64,000 bases of DNA, from assembly GCA_910574255.1 (NCBI GenBank), contig CAJTAK010000016.1, positions 47,523 to 111,522 of the forward strand, written 5' to 3'. Source of the stretch: Clostridia bacterium (GTDB lineage: Bacteria; Bacillota; Clostridia; Lachnospirales; Lachnospiraceae). The translations under genes and the position numbers were made by a program. This document shows positions 1-7,829 of this stretch, in pieces (position 1 is the first letter of the stretch; every line of letters starts with the position of its first letter). A model generated the notes under the pieces. That model saw only the letters and a program-made list of their open reading frames with translations, was not told the origin of the DNA and ran no database searches.

Positions 1-156
1 GTGAGTACCTATGATTCCCTTCGGGAGCGGCTGCAGTATTATGAGGCGGGCGAGACCGTAGAAGTGACAGTGATGTCACCAGAGAATGGGGAATATGTAG
101 AGAAGACGGTTACGGTGACCTTGAGCAGCAAAGAAGAAGTGGAGGCAGCTTCCTAA
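1..156 (+). CDS. HtrA/DegP-like serine protease, C-terminal end (partial)
   Basis: The first 51 codons read open to a TAA stop, so this is the 3' end of a gene that begins outside the window. The residues (YDSLRERLQYYEAGETVEV, then VTVMSP and a charged tail) match the last strand-helix-strand of the PDZ domain in Gram-positive HtrA-type trypsin-like proteases. These are membrane-anchored proteases that handle misfolded exported proteins. The protease domain itself is not visible, so the assignment rests only on the PDZ tail. A strong hairpin terminator follows, which ends this transcription unit before the ClpX-like gene. Confidence 0.6.
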   Translation: MSTYDSLRERLQYYEAGETVEVTVMSPENGEYVEKTVTVTLSSKEEVEAAS

Positions 157-182
157 TCAGGAGACGGTGTAGAATAGAAAAG

Positions 183-232
183 GCCGGACACCGGGAAAGA
201 AGGTATTTTTTTCCCGGTGCTTGGTCTTTTTT
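183..232 (+). terminator. Rho-independent terminator after the HtrA-like gene
   Basis: CACCGGGA pairs with TCCCGGTG, and the flanking CCGG and CTTGG extend the stem. The loop is T-rich and a TCTTTTTT tract follows. It lies 30 bases after the stop codon of the upstream gene. Confidence 0.7.
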
Positions 233-268
233 CAAATCTGTGTTATACTCGTAGAAAGGAGTGGATGT

Positions 269-1687
269 ATGGACGAAAAGGATTATTTGGAAGAAGTGGA
301 AGTAGAAGAAACAAAAGAACAGGAACAGAGAGAGGATAAGGACAATGATTATGAAGATGTCTGCTTTCTCTGTCATAGGCCGGAGAGTAAAACCGGAAAG
401 CTGATCACCCTTGCAAAGGGAATCTGTATCTGCTCAGAGTGTATGCAGAAGACCATGGATACCTTTCAGAACAGCAATCAGGATTTTTCTAAGATACCAG
501 GATTTAGTTTTATCAATCTGGCGGATCTGCAGAATATGATTCCCCAGAGGCAGAAGGTAAAAAAGAAAAAGCCTAAGGAAAAAGAACCCGTGAAGGAGTT
601 GGATATCCGAAGCATTCCTGCTCCCCACAAGATTAAAGCGAGCCTGGATGAATATGTGATTGGACAGGAATATGCCAAGAAGGTTATGTCGGTAGCTGTT
701 TACAATCATTACAAACGGGTGGCAACGGGAACCCAGGACGAAATTGAGATTGAAAAGTCCAATATGCTGATGATTGGCCCTACCGGAAGCGGAAAAACTT
801 ACTTGGTGAAAACGCTGGCCAGACTTTTGGATGTTCCCCTGGCCATTGCAGATGCCACCTCTCTTACTGAGGCCGGCTATATCGGCGATGACATTGAGAG
901 CGTGCTGTCAAAGCTTCTGGCTGCGGCAGACAATGATGTGGAGAAGGCGGAGCGAGGGATTGTTTTCATTGATGAGATCGATAAGATTGCTAAGAAGAAG
1001 GATACGCATCACCGGGATGTAAGCGGAGAATCCGTGCAGCAGGGGATGCTGAAGCTTCTGGAGGGCGCAGAGGTAGAGGTTCCGGTAGGGGCTAACAGCA
1101 AGAATGCCATGGTGCCTTTAACTACAGTCAATACCAGGAATATTCTCTTTATCTGCGGAGGTGCATTTCCGGAGCTGGAGGATGTAATTAAGGAACGGCT
1201 GAACAAGAAGTCTTCCATGGGCTTTCAGGCAGATTTGAAGGACAAGTATGATAAGGAGAAAAATCTGTTGCAAAAGGTGACAGTGGAGGATCTGCGTAAT
1301 TTCGGTATGATTCCGGAATTTTTAGGTCGGCTGCCCATTATATTTTCTCTGGAGAGTCTCACAAAAGAGATGCTGGTGCGTATCTTAAAAGAGCCGAAGA
1401 ATGCTATTTTAAAGCAGTATCAGAAGCTGCTGGCATTGGATGAGGTGCAGCTGCAATTCAATGAGGGAGCTCTGGAAGCAATAGCAGAGAAGGCCATGGA
1501 GAAAGATACCGGAGCCAGAGCTCTTAGGGCAATTATTGAGGAATTTATGCTGGATATTATGTATGAGATTCCCAAGGATGATAACATTGGCCGTGTAACC
1601 ATTACACGGGAGTATATTGAACATACGGGAGGCCCAGTGATTACTATGCGAGGAGTTCTTGAACTGGAAGAACGGGATGAAAAATGA
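269..1687 (+). CDS. clpX: ClpX-like AAA+ unfoldase (divergent paralogue)
   Basis: 472 residues. The architecture is that of ClpX, the unfoldase that feeds ClpP: an N-terminal C4 zinc finger (C32, C35, C55, C58), Walker A GPTGSGKT at 170-177, the pore loop GYIG at 203-206, Walker B IVFIDE at 231-236 and sensor-2 GARALR at 415-420. Two hallmark loops differ. The RKH loop that contacts substrate tags reads NSKN around 277-280, and the ClpP-docking IGF loop reads MGF at 317-319. No clpP or tig gene lies next to it; the upstream gene is protease-like and the next gene is an acyltransferase. The start was chosen at the ATG behind GAAAGGAG; an upstream in-frame extension lacks a ribosome site. It is probably a second ClpX rather than the housekeeping copy, but that is an inference. 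Confidence 0.85.
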   Translation: MDEKDYLEEVEVEETKEQEQREDKDNDYEDVCFLCHRPESKTGKLITLAKGICICSECMQKTMDTFQNSNQDFSKIPGFSFINLADLQNMIPQRQKVKKKKPKEKEPVKELDIRSIPAPHKIKASLDEYVIGQEYAKKVMSVAVYNHYKRVATGTQDEIEIEKSNMLMIGPTGSGKTYLVKTLARLLDVPLAIADATSLTEAGYIGDDIESVLSKLLAAADNDVEKAERGIVFIDEIDKIAKKKDTHHRDVSGESVQQGMLKLLEGAEVEVPVGANSKNAMVPLTTVNTRNILFICGGAFPELEDVIKERLNKKSSMGFQADLKDKYDKEKNLLQKVTVEDLRNFGMIPEFLGRLPIIFSLESLTKEMLVRILKEPKNAILKQYQKLLALDEVQLQFNEGALEAIAEKAMEKDTGARALRAIIEEFMLDIMYEIPKDDNIGRVTITREYIEHTGGPVITMRGVLELEERDEK

Positions 1688-2651
1688 ATGTTTGAATGTT
1701 TGGAAAGGGATAGCTGCCTTTTTCATTGTGTTTATTCATTGTAATTTTCCAAGTCCTATAGGCGGTATGATGAATGGACTGGCTCGTTTTGGGGTTCCCC
1801 TGTTTTTTATGGTCAGCGGCTGCTTTTCTTATGGGAAAGGACCGGATACCATAAGAAGGCGCATCCGAAAGATTTGGAAGCTGTTTCTTACGGCTAATGG
1901 GGTATACTTTATCTGGAAGCTGTTTCATCTCTGGCTAAAGAGAGAAATCACTGCAGGTGCAGCGGCGGCCCTTTTTGCTCCGGACAGTTTGATTGACTGG
2001 CTGCTTTGGAATGAGTCTCCATTTATGGGACATCTCTGGTTTTTAGGAGCCTTGCTTTACTGTTACATTTTCTATTGGATTCTGGTAAAAGTAGGGTGGG
2101 AGGAACGTCTGTATTTCCTGATTCCTGCCTGTCTGACTGCCAATCTCCTGTTGGGAGAGGGGCTTTCCATACTGGGAAAGGAAATCTCCTTTTTATATGT
2201 GCGGAATTTTTGGCTGACAGGTTTGCCGTTTTTTCTTTGGGGTCACTGGATGTTCCGGGAGGAGTCTCAGGAAAAATTAAAAATTCGGCCCGGCATTTGT
2301 CTGGTGGGAACAGTTATAGGCGCTTGCCTTTCCATGGGAGAAATGCTGTTGTCCGGGGGCGGCGAGCTGTACTTAGGAAGTGTTTTGATGACAGGGGGAA
2401 TCTTTTCGTTGGCTTTGCGGAAGCCTTCTTTTGGAAAAGGGAGTCTTTTGGCACATGTTGGGGAGAAAACAGCCCTGCACATTTATCTTTGGCAGATGAT
2501 TGTATTTGACGTGATAGAGAAGCTTGGGTATATGTGCGAGGTTCATGAGCATATGGTATATCAATGGATGATGCCGCTGGGAGTCGGGGCTGCTTCCTGG
2601 CTTTTGGCAGAGGCGCTGCTTGGTATGAAGAAAGGAGTTATGAGACAATGA
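1677..2651 (+). CDS. Acyltransferase 3 family membrane protein
   Basis: About 324 residues with some ten hydrophobic segments. It begins with the family's typical opening (LNVWKGIAAFFIVFIHCNF), which carries the conserved membrane histidine, followed by FGVPLFFMVSGCFSY and HLWFLGALLYCY. Members move acyl groups onto cell-surface or exported sugars and lipids; the substrate here is unknown. The gene overlaps the 3' end of the ClpX-like gene. I took the ATG at 1677. A TTG at 1659 lies only 3 bases after AGGAG and would add six residues. The stop overlaps the start of the next gene, so the two are probably co-translated. Confidence 0.75.
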   Translation: MKNECLNVWKGIAAFFIVFIHCNFPSPIGGMMNGLARFGVPLFFMVSGCFSYGKGPDTIRRRIRKIWKLFLTANGVYFIWKLFHLWLKREITAGAAAALFAPDSLIDWLLWNESPFMGHLWFLGALLYCYIFYWILVKVGWEERLYFLIPACLTANLLLGEGLSILGKEISFLYVRNFWLTGLPFFLWGHWMFREESQEKLKIRPGICLVGTVIGACLSMGEMLLSGGGELYLGSVLMTGGIFSLALRKPSFGKGSLLAHVGEKTALHIYLWQMIVFDVIEKLGYMCEVHEHMVYQWMMPLGVGAASWLLAEALLGMKKGVMRQ

Positions 2652-2941
2652 ACAGAGAAGTATTGGATGACATTGGGAGAGTAATCTCGGGGGCAGCAGA
2701 CACAGTCAGTCGGAAGACAGGAGAGCTGGTAGAGCTGACGAGGCTGAAGAATCAGGTTTTCAATCTGGAGCGGGAGATCAAGCGGGATTACGCAGATTTG
2801 GGAAAAATGATTTATGAGCAGTATTTAAAAACTGGCGTTGCGGATGAATCTCTGCAGCCAATCTGTCAGGGCATTACCAAAAAGGAAAGACTGGTGGAGC
2901 AGTATGAAGGTGAGATCGAATGCCTGAAAAAAGAGCATTAA
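2648..2941 (+). CDS. Small helical/coiled-coil protein of unknown function
   Basis: 97 residues, mostly charged and helical, with a predicted coiled-coil core (LVELTRLKNQVFNLEREIKR) and no membrane segment. The ATG overlaps the acyltransferase stop and has AAGGAG 10 bases upstream. The 3' end overlaps the next gene by 22 bases. Similar short proteins with a DIG-V-S-A-ADTVSRKTGELVE pattern occur in clostridia without a known role; the pattern is reminiscent of small proteins that stabilise membrane complexes, but nothing in the sequence proves that. Confidence 0.6.
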   Translation: MNREVLDDIGRVISGAADTVSRKTGELVELTRLKNQVFNLEREIKRDYADLGKMIYEQYLKTGVADESLQPICQGITKKERLVEQYEGEIECLKKEH

Positions 2942-4002
2942 AACTCCTGCCCTGGGGAATTATGCTTTGTGTCACTTTGCTTTTGCATCTGGCTGCCCGC
3001 TTATGGCCTGGGTTTGCAGAATGGTATGCAGTTCAGGTATATCCAATCTTTGTGGGAACATTAGGGCGCTTTTGCTCCCTATTCCCATTTTCAATGATTG
3101 AGATTTCCCTTTATGTGGGAATTATCTTGATTTTAGCCGGTATTGCAGCGGTTTTGATGAAAAAACTGTCTTTGAGACGTGCTTTGTGGATTTTGGGAAG
3201 AACCTTGGTTGCGATTTTTTTTGTGTTTACGCTTAACTGTGGGATTAACTATCAGAGACTGCCTTTTTCTGAACGAGCAGGTTTTAACATTCAGGAATCT
3301 ACAGAGGAAGAGCTGATTGCTCTCTGTGAGCGTCTGGTGGATGAGATTAATGAGGCGGCAGAAGAGATTGCATTGGACGAGGAAGGGTACTGCATGCTGC
3401 AGGGCAGCCCTGTGGAGACGGCAAGGGAAGCTATGGCGGCGGCAGCATTGGAATATCCGGAGCTTAGGGGATACTATCCCAAGGCTAAGCCAGTGCTTAG
3501 CACCTGGTATCTGTCCAGCCAGCTTTTACAGGGAGTGTACAGTCCCTTTACGGTGGAGGCCAATTATAACAATGGAATGCCGGATCAGGACAAGCCTTCT
3601 ACTATTTGTCATGAATTGTCCCATTTAAAGGGATTTATGCGTGAGGATGAGGCAAATTTTGTGGCTTATCTGGCCTGCAGAGCTTCAGAGGATGCACAGT
3701 TTCGTTACAGCGGAAGTATACTGGCCTATATTTACAGCGGCAATGCCCTGTATGCACAGAATCCGGCGGCTCTTCGCCAAGTGAGAGAGAAGCTTTGTGA
3801 ACAGGCTGTGAAGGATCTGCTTAATCATAATGCATATTGGGATACATACAGGGGTAAAATTTCGGAAGTTTCGGATAAGATGAATGATATGTATTTAAAG
3901 GCCAATGCGCAGAGGGCAGGGACAAAAAGCTATGGGCGTATGGTGGACTTGCTTCTGGCTTGGAATCGGGAGCAGGGAGTTGAAGAATTGGAATGGAAAT
4001 AA
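2920..4002 (+). CDS. DUF3810 family membrane metalloprotease-like protein
   Basis: 360 residues. Three N-terminal membrane segments (about residues 8-25, 40-62 and 66-112 in two parts) are followed by an extracytoplasmic domain holding the zinc-protease motif HELSH near residue 232, with E-D-EANF shortly after as a likely third-ligand region. This is the DUF3810 layout. The substrate is unknown. The gene starts inside the preceding coding sequence and is followed within 3 bases by the NUDIX gene, so it sits in the middle of a tightly packed operon starting at the ClpX-like gene. Confidence 0.75.
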   Translation: MPEKRALKLLPWGIMLCVTLLLHLAARLWPGFAEWYAVQVYPIFVGTLGRFCSLFPFSMIEISLYVGIILILAGIAAVLMKKLSLRRALWILGRTLVAIFFVFTLNCGINYQRLPFSERAGFNIQESTEEELIALCERLVDEINEAAEEIALDEEGYCMLQGSPVETAREAMAAAALEYPELRGYYPKAKPVLSTWYLSSQLLQGVYSPFTVEANYNNGMPDQDKPSTICHELSHLKGFMREDEANFVAYLACRASEDAQFRYSGSILAYIYSGNALYAQNPAALRQVREKLCEQAVKDLLNHNAYWDTYRGKISEVSDKMNDMYLKANAQRAGTKSYGRMVDLLLAWNREQGVEELEWK

Positions 4003-4004
4003 TT

Positions 4005-4676
4005 ATGGAATATATTGATCTGCGTAATGAGGACGGAAGCCTGACAGGGGAAGTTAAAGAGCGAAGCTTGATACATAGAGACGGGGATCTCCATGGAACC
4101 TCCCATGTATGGCTGATTCGTTATCAGGAGGATATGCATTCGGCAGAAGTGCTGTTGCAAAAAAGAAGCAAAAACAAGGATTCTTTTCCCGGAAGCTATG
4201 ATATCTCATCCGCAGGGCATATTCCGGCAGGAGTGGATTTTATAGATTCCGCCCTGCGGGAGCTTGAGGAAGAGCTTGGGATAAAAGCTAAGGCAGAGGA
4301 TTTACACTACGGCTTTACACATATTGGATATCATGAGGAGGAGTTTTACGGAAAGCTCTTTAAAAACCATGAATACAGTAAGGTCTATCTGTATGAATGT
4401 AATTTATCCCCGGAGGAAATGAGGCTTCAGGACGAAGAAGTGGAAAGTGTGCTCTGGATAGACTATCGGGAGTGTCTGGAGCATATACGGAAAGATGATT
4501 TGAAGCATTGCATTTTCAAGGATGAGTTTGAACGTCTTGCGTTGGAGATTGAGACTTATTTTGCCGGGACTGGGCGCCCTCTTTGGAAGAAGGAATTGAC
4601 AGAAACCTGGGCGGAGGATGCTCAGAATGAGCTGGAGGACTGGATAGAGGAACAGGGAATTTACATTCGGCAGTAA
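4005..4676 (+). CDS. NUDIX hydrolase, isopentenyl-diphosphate-isomerase-like subgroup
   Basis: 223 residues. The Nudix signature is present from the glycine of SAGH through RELEEELGI, with the metal-binding REUxEE glutamates intact. The first glutamate of the Gx5Ex7REUxEExGU box is a valine (in AGVDFID). The opening (YIDLRNEDGSLTGEVKERSL and HGTSHVWLI) is typical of clostridial NUDIX proteins related to IDI-like hydrolases that act on nucleoside or prenyl diphosphates; the substrate cannot be read from sequence. An ATG at 3993 is an alternative start. It is the last gene of the operon and ends at a hairpin shared with the convergent superoxide dismutase gene. Confidence 0.75.
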   Translation: MEYIDLRNEDGSLTGEVKERSLIHRDGDLHGTSHVWLIRYQEDMHSAEVLLQKRSKNKDSFPGSYDISSAGHIPAGVDFIDSALRELEEELGIKAKAEDLHYGFTHIGYHEEEFYGKLFKNHEYSKVYLYECNLSPEEMRLQDEEVESVLWIDYRECLEHIRKDDLKHCIFKDEFERLALEIETYFAGTGRPLWKKELTETWAEDAQNELEDWIEEQGIYIRQ

Positions 4677-4695
4677 GCGGCAGGATTGTGAGCAT

Positions 4696-4722
4696 GGGGA
4701 AAGGCCATAAGGCTTATTCCCC
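4696..4722. terminator. Bidirectional hairpin between NUDIX and superoxide dismutase genes
   Basis: GGGGAA at the left pairs with TTCCCC at the right around a GGCC/GGCT inner stem. It overlaps the stop codon of the minus-strand dismutase gene and follows the plus-strand NUDIX stop. There is no long U tract, so its strength is uncertain. Confidence 0.4.
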
Positions 4723-5412
4723 GATCATTTCACTTTTGCTTCCCTTTGGCGGAAGCGCTGAGGGCTGTGTCTTTTGGCACAGCAGGTTATTAAACAAGGC
4801 TTTTTCATATCTGCGTCTGGCCTCCGTCCAGTTGATGATGTGGAACCAGTTGTGGATGTATTCTCCCCGAAGATTCTGGTATTCCAGATAGTAGGCGTGT
4901 TCCCACACATCAAGGTTCAAAATGGGGTTAAGGTTCTTGGGAAGCGGGGTATCCTGATTGGGCAGAGGAAGGATCACCAGCTTGCCCCTTTCGTCGGCTG
5001 CAAGCCACAGATTGCCGGAACCGAAAAGGTCCAGGGCCATTTGGAAGAAGGTCTCATAAAAACTTTCCCAGGTTCCGAAATCCAGCAGAAGGGCATCTTT
5101 CAGCTTGCCTGTGAGCTGGGTGGAGTTGGGGGACATTGCGGCAAAATAGAGCTGATGGTTATAGACACCCCCGGCATTGTTCCAGACCTTTTTGCGGATA
5201 TCCTCCGGAAGAGCCTGGTTTTCCAGAATCAGCCGTTCCAGAGTCCACTCATGAAACTGGGGATATGGCCTAAGCAGGGTATTGAGATTGTCTACATAGG
5301 CTGCAAGATGCTTGGAATGATGAAAAAACATGGTTTCCATATTGATATAAGGCTCCAGGGAATCATAAAGATAAGGGAGCGGCAGTACTTCAAAGGGGTA
5401 ATGCTGTATCAT
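4714..5412 (-). CDS. Superoxide dismutase, Fe/Mn family
   Basis: 232 residues. The four metal ligands are recognisable: H31 in FHHSKH, H86 in YNHQLYF, D168 and H172 in LDVWEHAYYLEYQN. The second histidine that many family members carry after KH is a leucine here (HSKHL). The enzyme dismutates superoxide in the cytoplasm, an oxygen-defence function in an anaerobe. The start has a good AGGAGGT site 7 bases upstream. The gene is monocistronic and faces the operon to its left. The metal (Fe or Mn) cannot be told from sequence. Confidence 0.88.
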   Translation of the reverse strand: MIQHYPFEVLPLPYLYDSLEPYINMETMFFHHSKHLAAYVDNLNTLLRPYPQFHEWTLERLILENQALPEDIRKKVWNNAGGVYNHQLYFAAMSPNSTQLTGKLKDALLLDFGTWESFYETFFQMALDLFGSGNLWLAADERGKLVILPLPNQDTPLPKNLNPILNLDVWEHAYYLEYQNLRGEYIHNWFHIINWTEARRRYEKALFNNLLCQKTQPSALPPKGSKSEMIGE

Positions 5413-5472
5413 AGGTGTACCTCCTAATGGGTGTCGCTTTCATTATATGTGTTGATAATATAAAATATGCAC

Positions 5473-5501
5473 TTGACAAATGGCGCAAAATCGCATACAA
5501 T
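5473..5501 (+). promoter_or_regulatory. Sigma-A promoter of tRNA-Pro
   Basis: TTGACA (5473-5478), 17-base spacer, TACAAT (5496-5501). The tRNA 5' end lies 16 bases after the -10 box. Confidence 0.8.
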
Positions 5502-5516
5502 AATATTCGCACGTAA

Positions 5517-5590
5517 CGGAGTATGGCGTAGCTTGGTAGCGCGCTCGGCTGGGGGCCGAGAGGTCGCAGGTTCAAATCCTGTTACTCCGA
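5517..5590 (+). tRNA. tRNA-Pro (anticodon GGG)
   Basis: 74 bases fold as a cloverleaf: acceptor stem CGGAGTA/TACTCCG, D arm with AGCTTGGTAG, anticodon stem CTCGG/CCGAG around the loop CTGGGGG, and T arm GCAGG-TTCAAAT-CCTGT. The anticodon GGG reads CCC/CCU proline codons. The CCA tail is not encoded. It has its own promoter and terminator and is a single-gene unit. Confidence 0.95.
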
Positions 5591-5599
5591 TCTAAAGGC

Positions 5600-5633
5600 A
5601 GGAGCTGTAGCAGACATTGCAACAGCTCTTTTG
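5600..5633 (+). terminator. Terminator after tRNA-Pro
   Basis: GGAGCTGT pairs with ACAGCTCTT across a 13-base loop, followed by TTTTG. It starts 10 bases past the tRNA 3' end. Confidence 0.7.
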
Positions 5634-5690
5634 TATTATACAGCGTTCTGATTTTTCCTGCAAGGAGTAAGATGGGGCCGGATCTTTCTA

Positions 5691-5719
5691 TTGACAAAGT
5701 CCCCGGCAACTGCTATATT
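5691..5719 (+). promoter_or_regulatory. Sigma-A promoter of glnA
   Basis: TTGACA (5691-5696), 17-base spacer, TATATT (5714-5719). The predicted transcript starts near 5726 and carries a leader of about 93 bases before glnA. Confidence 0.75.
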
Positions 5720-5730
5720 TTGAAACAGAG

Positions 5731-5768
5731 CAAAGGCGTTCAATATAGGGAAAGAGCGCCTTTTTTTG
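5731..5768 (+). terminator. Intrinsic terminator inside the glnA leader (attenuator)
   Basis: AAAGGCG (5732-5738) pairs perfectly with CGCCTTT (5757-5763) around an 18-base loop, and the run of T continues to 5767. It lies between the glnA promoter and the glnA ribosome site, so transcription must be anti-terminated for expression. The ANTAR protein encoded just after glnA is the obvious candidate. I could not draw the dual hexaloop structure that ANTAR proteins usually bind with confidence. Confidence 0.65.
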
Positions 5769-5818
5769 CATCTTAAAAGCTTTATGTAAAAAAGCACGGA
5801 TAGGAAAGGAGAGATGAA

Positions 5819-7165
5819 ATGAGCCGTTATTCAAAAAAAGATATTCTCAGGCTGGTAGAGGAGGAAGACGTGGAGTTTATTCGCCTGCAGTTTACGGATC
5901 TATACGGCAATCTGAAAAATGCGGCTATCACTGTGAGCCAGCTGGAACGAGTGCTGGATAATAATTATGTATTTGACGGTTCCTGTGTAGATGGATTTGT
6001 GGATGATAATGATACGGATATGTTTCTGTGCCCGGATCTGGATACCTTTGTAATATTTCCATGGAGGCCTCAGCAGGGGAAGGTTGCCCGTCTGATCTGT
6101 GATATAAAAAGACCGGACGGAACTCCCTATGAGAGTGATCCCAGGTATATTTTAAAAAAGGTTTTAAAAGAAGCGGAAGATATGGGTTATCAGTTCGATG
6201 TGGGGCCGGAATGTGAATTTTTTCTGTTTCATACGGATGATAATGGGGAGCCTACGACCTTCAGCCATGAACGGGCCGGATATTGTGATATGAGCCCCAT
6301 TGATCTGGGTGAAAATGCAAGGCGTGATATGGTTATGACCCTGGAGGAAATGGATTTCGAGGTAGAATCCTCTTTCCATGAGGTAGCCTCTGCTCAGCAT
6401 GAGATTGATTTTCGTTATGGCGAGGCAATGCTGACGGCGGATCACATTATGACCTTTAAACTGGCGGTAAAGGCTATCGCAAGACGGTTCGGACTTCACG
6501 CTACCTTTATGCCGAAGCCGAAAACCGGTGAGAATGGTTCCGGTATGCATACCAATATGTCTCTGTCCAGAAACGGGAGAAATATGTTTCAGGATGACAA
6601 GGATCCCAATGGCTTAAGCAAAGAGGCGTACTATTTTATCGGCGGAATTATGAAGCATGCCAAGGGGATTACGGCAATCACCAATCCCTTGGTAAATTCC
6701 TACAAGCGCCTGTTTCCGGCCCAGCAGGCATCGGGCTATATGGCTCCGGGCTATGTGGCATGGTCTGCGGTAAACCGTGCGCAATTGATTCGGATTCCTG
6801 CTCAGCGGGGTGAGAACGTAAGGATTGAACTGCGCAGTCCGGATCCCTCCTGCAATCCCTATCTGGCGCTGGCCGTATGTCTGGCAGCAGGATTAGAGGG
6901 AATTCGGGAGCATATTATGCCGCCGGAACCGGTGGATCGAAACAGCCGCCGGATGGCAGAAGAGGAACGGAAGGCCAAAGGAATTGAGGCGCTGCCCCGA
7001 AGCCTGGAGGAAGCTCTTGATGCCATGGAAGCGGATGCTTTGGTGATGAAGGTTTTAGGAGAAAAAGTCAGCCGCAGTTACATTCAGGCAAAGCGCAGGG
7101 AGTGGGAGGAATATTGTACTCAGGTATCTGCCTGGGAGCTTGACAGCTATCTGTATCGGATTTAA
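5819..7165 (+). CDS. glnA: Glutamine synthetase, type I
   Basis: 448 residues, the usual length of Firmicutes GSI-alpha. It makes glutamine from glutamate, ammonia and ATP as a dodecamer in the cytoplasm. The sequence shows the beta-grasp N-domain (FIRLQFTDLYGNLKN), the metal and glutamate loop GPECEFFLF, the NGSGMHTNMSL active-site segment, the ammonium/glutamate loop with PLVNSYKRL, and ELRSPDPSCNPYLALA. AAGGAGAG precedes the ATG. The leader carries a terminator, and an ANTAR gene follows after 33 bases, which points to control by antitermination in response to nitrogen. Confidence 0.95.
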   Translation: MSRYSKKDILRLVEEEDVEFIRLQFTDLYGNLKNAAITVSQLERVLDNNYVFDGSCVDGFVDDNDTDMFLCPDLDTFVIFPWRPQQGKVARLICDIKRPDGTPYESDPRYILKKVLKEAEDMGYQFDVGPECEFFLFHTDDNGEPTTFSHERAGYCDMSPIDLGENARRDMVMTLEEMDFEVESSFHEVASAQHEIDFRYGEAMLTADHIMTFKLAVKAIARRFGLHATFMPKPKTGENGSGMHTNMSLSRNGRNMFQDDKDPNGLSKEAYYFIGGIMKHAKGITAITNPLVNSYKRLFPAQQASGYMAPGYVAWSAVNRAQLIRIPAQRGENVRIELRSPDPSCNPYLALAVCLAAGLEGIREHIMPPEPVDRNSRRMAEEERKAKGIEALPRSLEEALDAMEADALVMKVLGEKVSRSYIQAKRREWEEYCTQVSAWELDSYLYRI

Positions 7166-7198
7166 TGCTTTACAAAACGAGATTAGGAGGGGCGCATA

Positions 7199-7744
7199 AT
7201 GAATATCATTGTATTGTTTCCAAAGGCAGAGGATGCCGGAAATGTGCGCAGCCTTCTGGTGCGGCATGGATTTCAAGTGTCAGCGGTCTGCACTACGGGG
7301 GCGCAGGCATTGACACAGGCCAATGCTCTGGATGATGGAATTCTGGTCTGTGGTTATAAATATCCGGATATGATTTATTCAGAACTGAGGGCCGCCCTTC
7401 CCTCCCATTTTGAGATGCTGCTGGTAGCTTCGCAGCGGGTATTGGGTGAATGTTATGATCCCTCTCTCATGTGTGTTGCAATGCCGATCAAGGTGCGGGA
7501 GCTTTTAAATACGCTGGATCTGATGGGGGAGCAGATTGCCCGACGGAAAAAGCGTCTTCGGCTGAAACCCAAAGTGCGCTCAGAGGAAGAGAAAAAGATA
7601 CTTTGGGAGGCCAAGCACCTGCTTATGGAACGAAATCATATGAGTGAGGAAGAGGCCCACCGATATATTCAAAAATGCAGCATGGACAGCGGCACCAATC
7701 TGATAGAAACGGCGCAGATGGTATTAAGTATTATGAACTTTTAA
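7199..7744 (+). CDS. ANTAR-domain response regulator (NasT-like antiterminator)
   Basis: 181 residues. Residues 1-115 form a degenerate receiver-like domain: the usual phosphoacceptor region reads ILVCGYKYPD, with no clear acidic pocket. A coiled linker follows, then an ANTAR RNA-binding domain (about 125-178) with EEKKILWEAKHLLME and MSEEEAHRYIQ. ANTAR proteins bind leader RNA and block terminator formation. It follows glnA by 33 bases with a strong TAGGAGGGG site, so the likely target is the glnA leader terminator. The lost receiver acids suggest control by partner protein or ligand instead of phosphorylation, which is inference. Confidence 0.85.
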   Translation: MNIIVLFPKAEDAGNVRSLLVRHGFQVSAVCTTGAQALTQANALDDGILVCGYKYPDMIYSELRAALPSHFEMLLVASQRVLGECYDPSLMCVAMPIKVRELLNTLDLMGEQIARRKKRLRLKPKVRSEEEKKILWEAKHLLMERNHMSEEEAHRYIQKCSMDSGTNLIETAQMVLSIMNF

Positions 7745-7745
7745 A

Positions 7746-7825
7746 GTTCTGCGGAACTGGAATATTTAAAACAGCGGAACTTAGACAGTGCACTGTATAA
7801 GTTCTGCGGAACTAAAAATGGAGAG
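7746..7825 (+). repeat. GGAACT-box leader element, copy before dapF
   Basis: A left box (TGCGGAACTGGAAT, 7750-7763) is followed by a hairpin. CAGCGGAACTTAGACAGTG (7772-7790) pairs largely with CACTGTATAAGTTCTGCGG (7791-7809). The right box (TGCGGAACTAAAAATGGAGAG) runs straight into the dapF ribosome site. AGTTC-TGCG-GAACT is itself a small palindrome and occurs twice. The same box layout recurs before other genes in this window. Confidence 0.55.
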
Positions 7826-7829
7826 AAAA

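Noticed and set aside
4774..5427. Plus-strand frame opposite the superoxide dismutase gene
   Set aside because: The minus strand has the full dismutase with all metal ligands and a good ribosome site.
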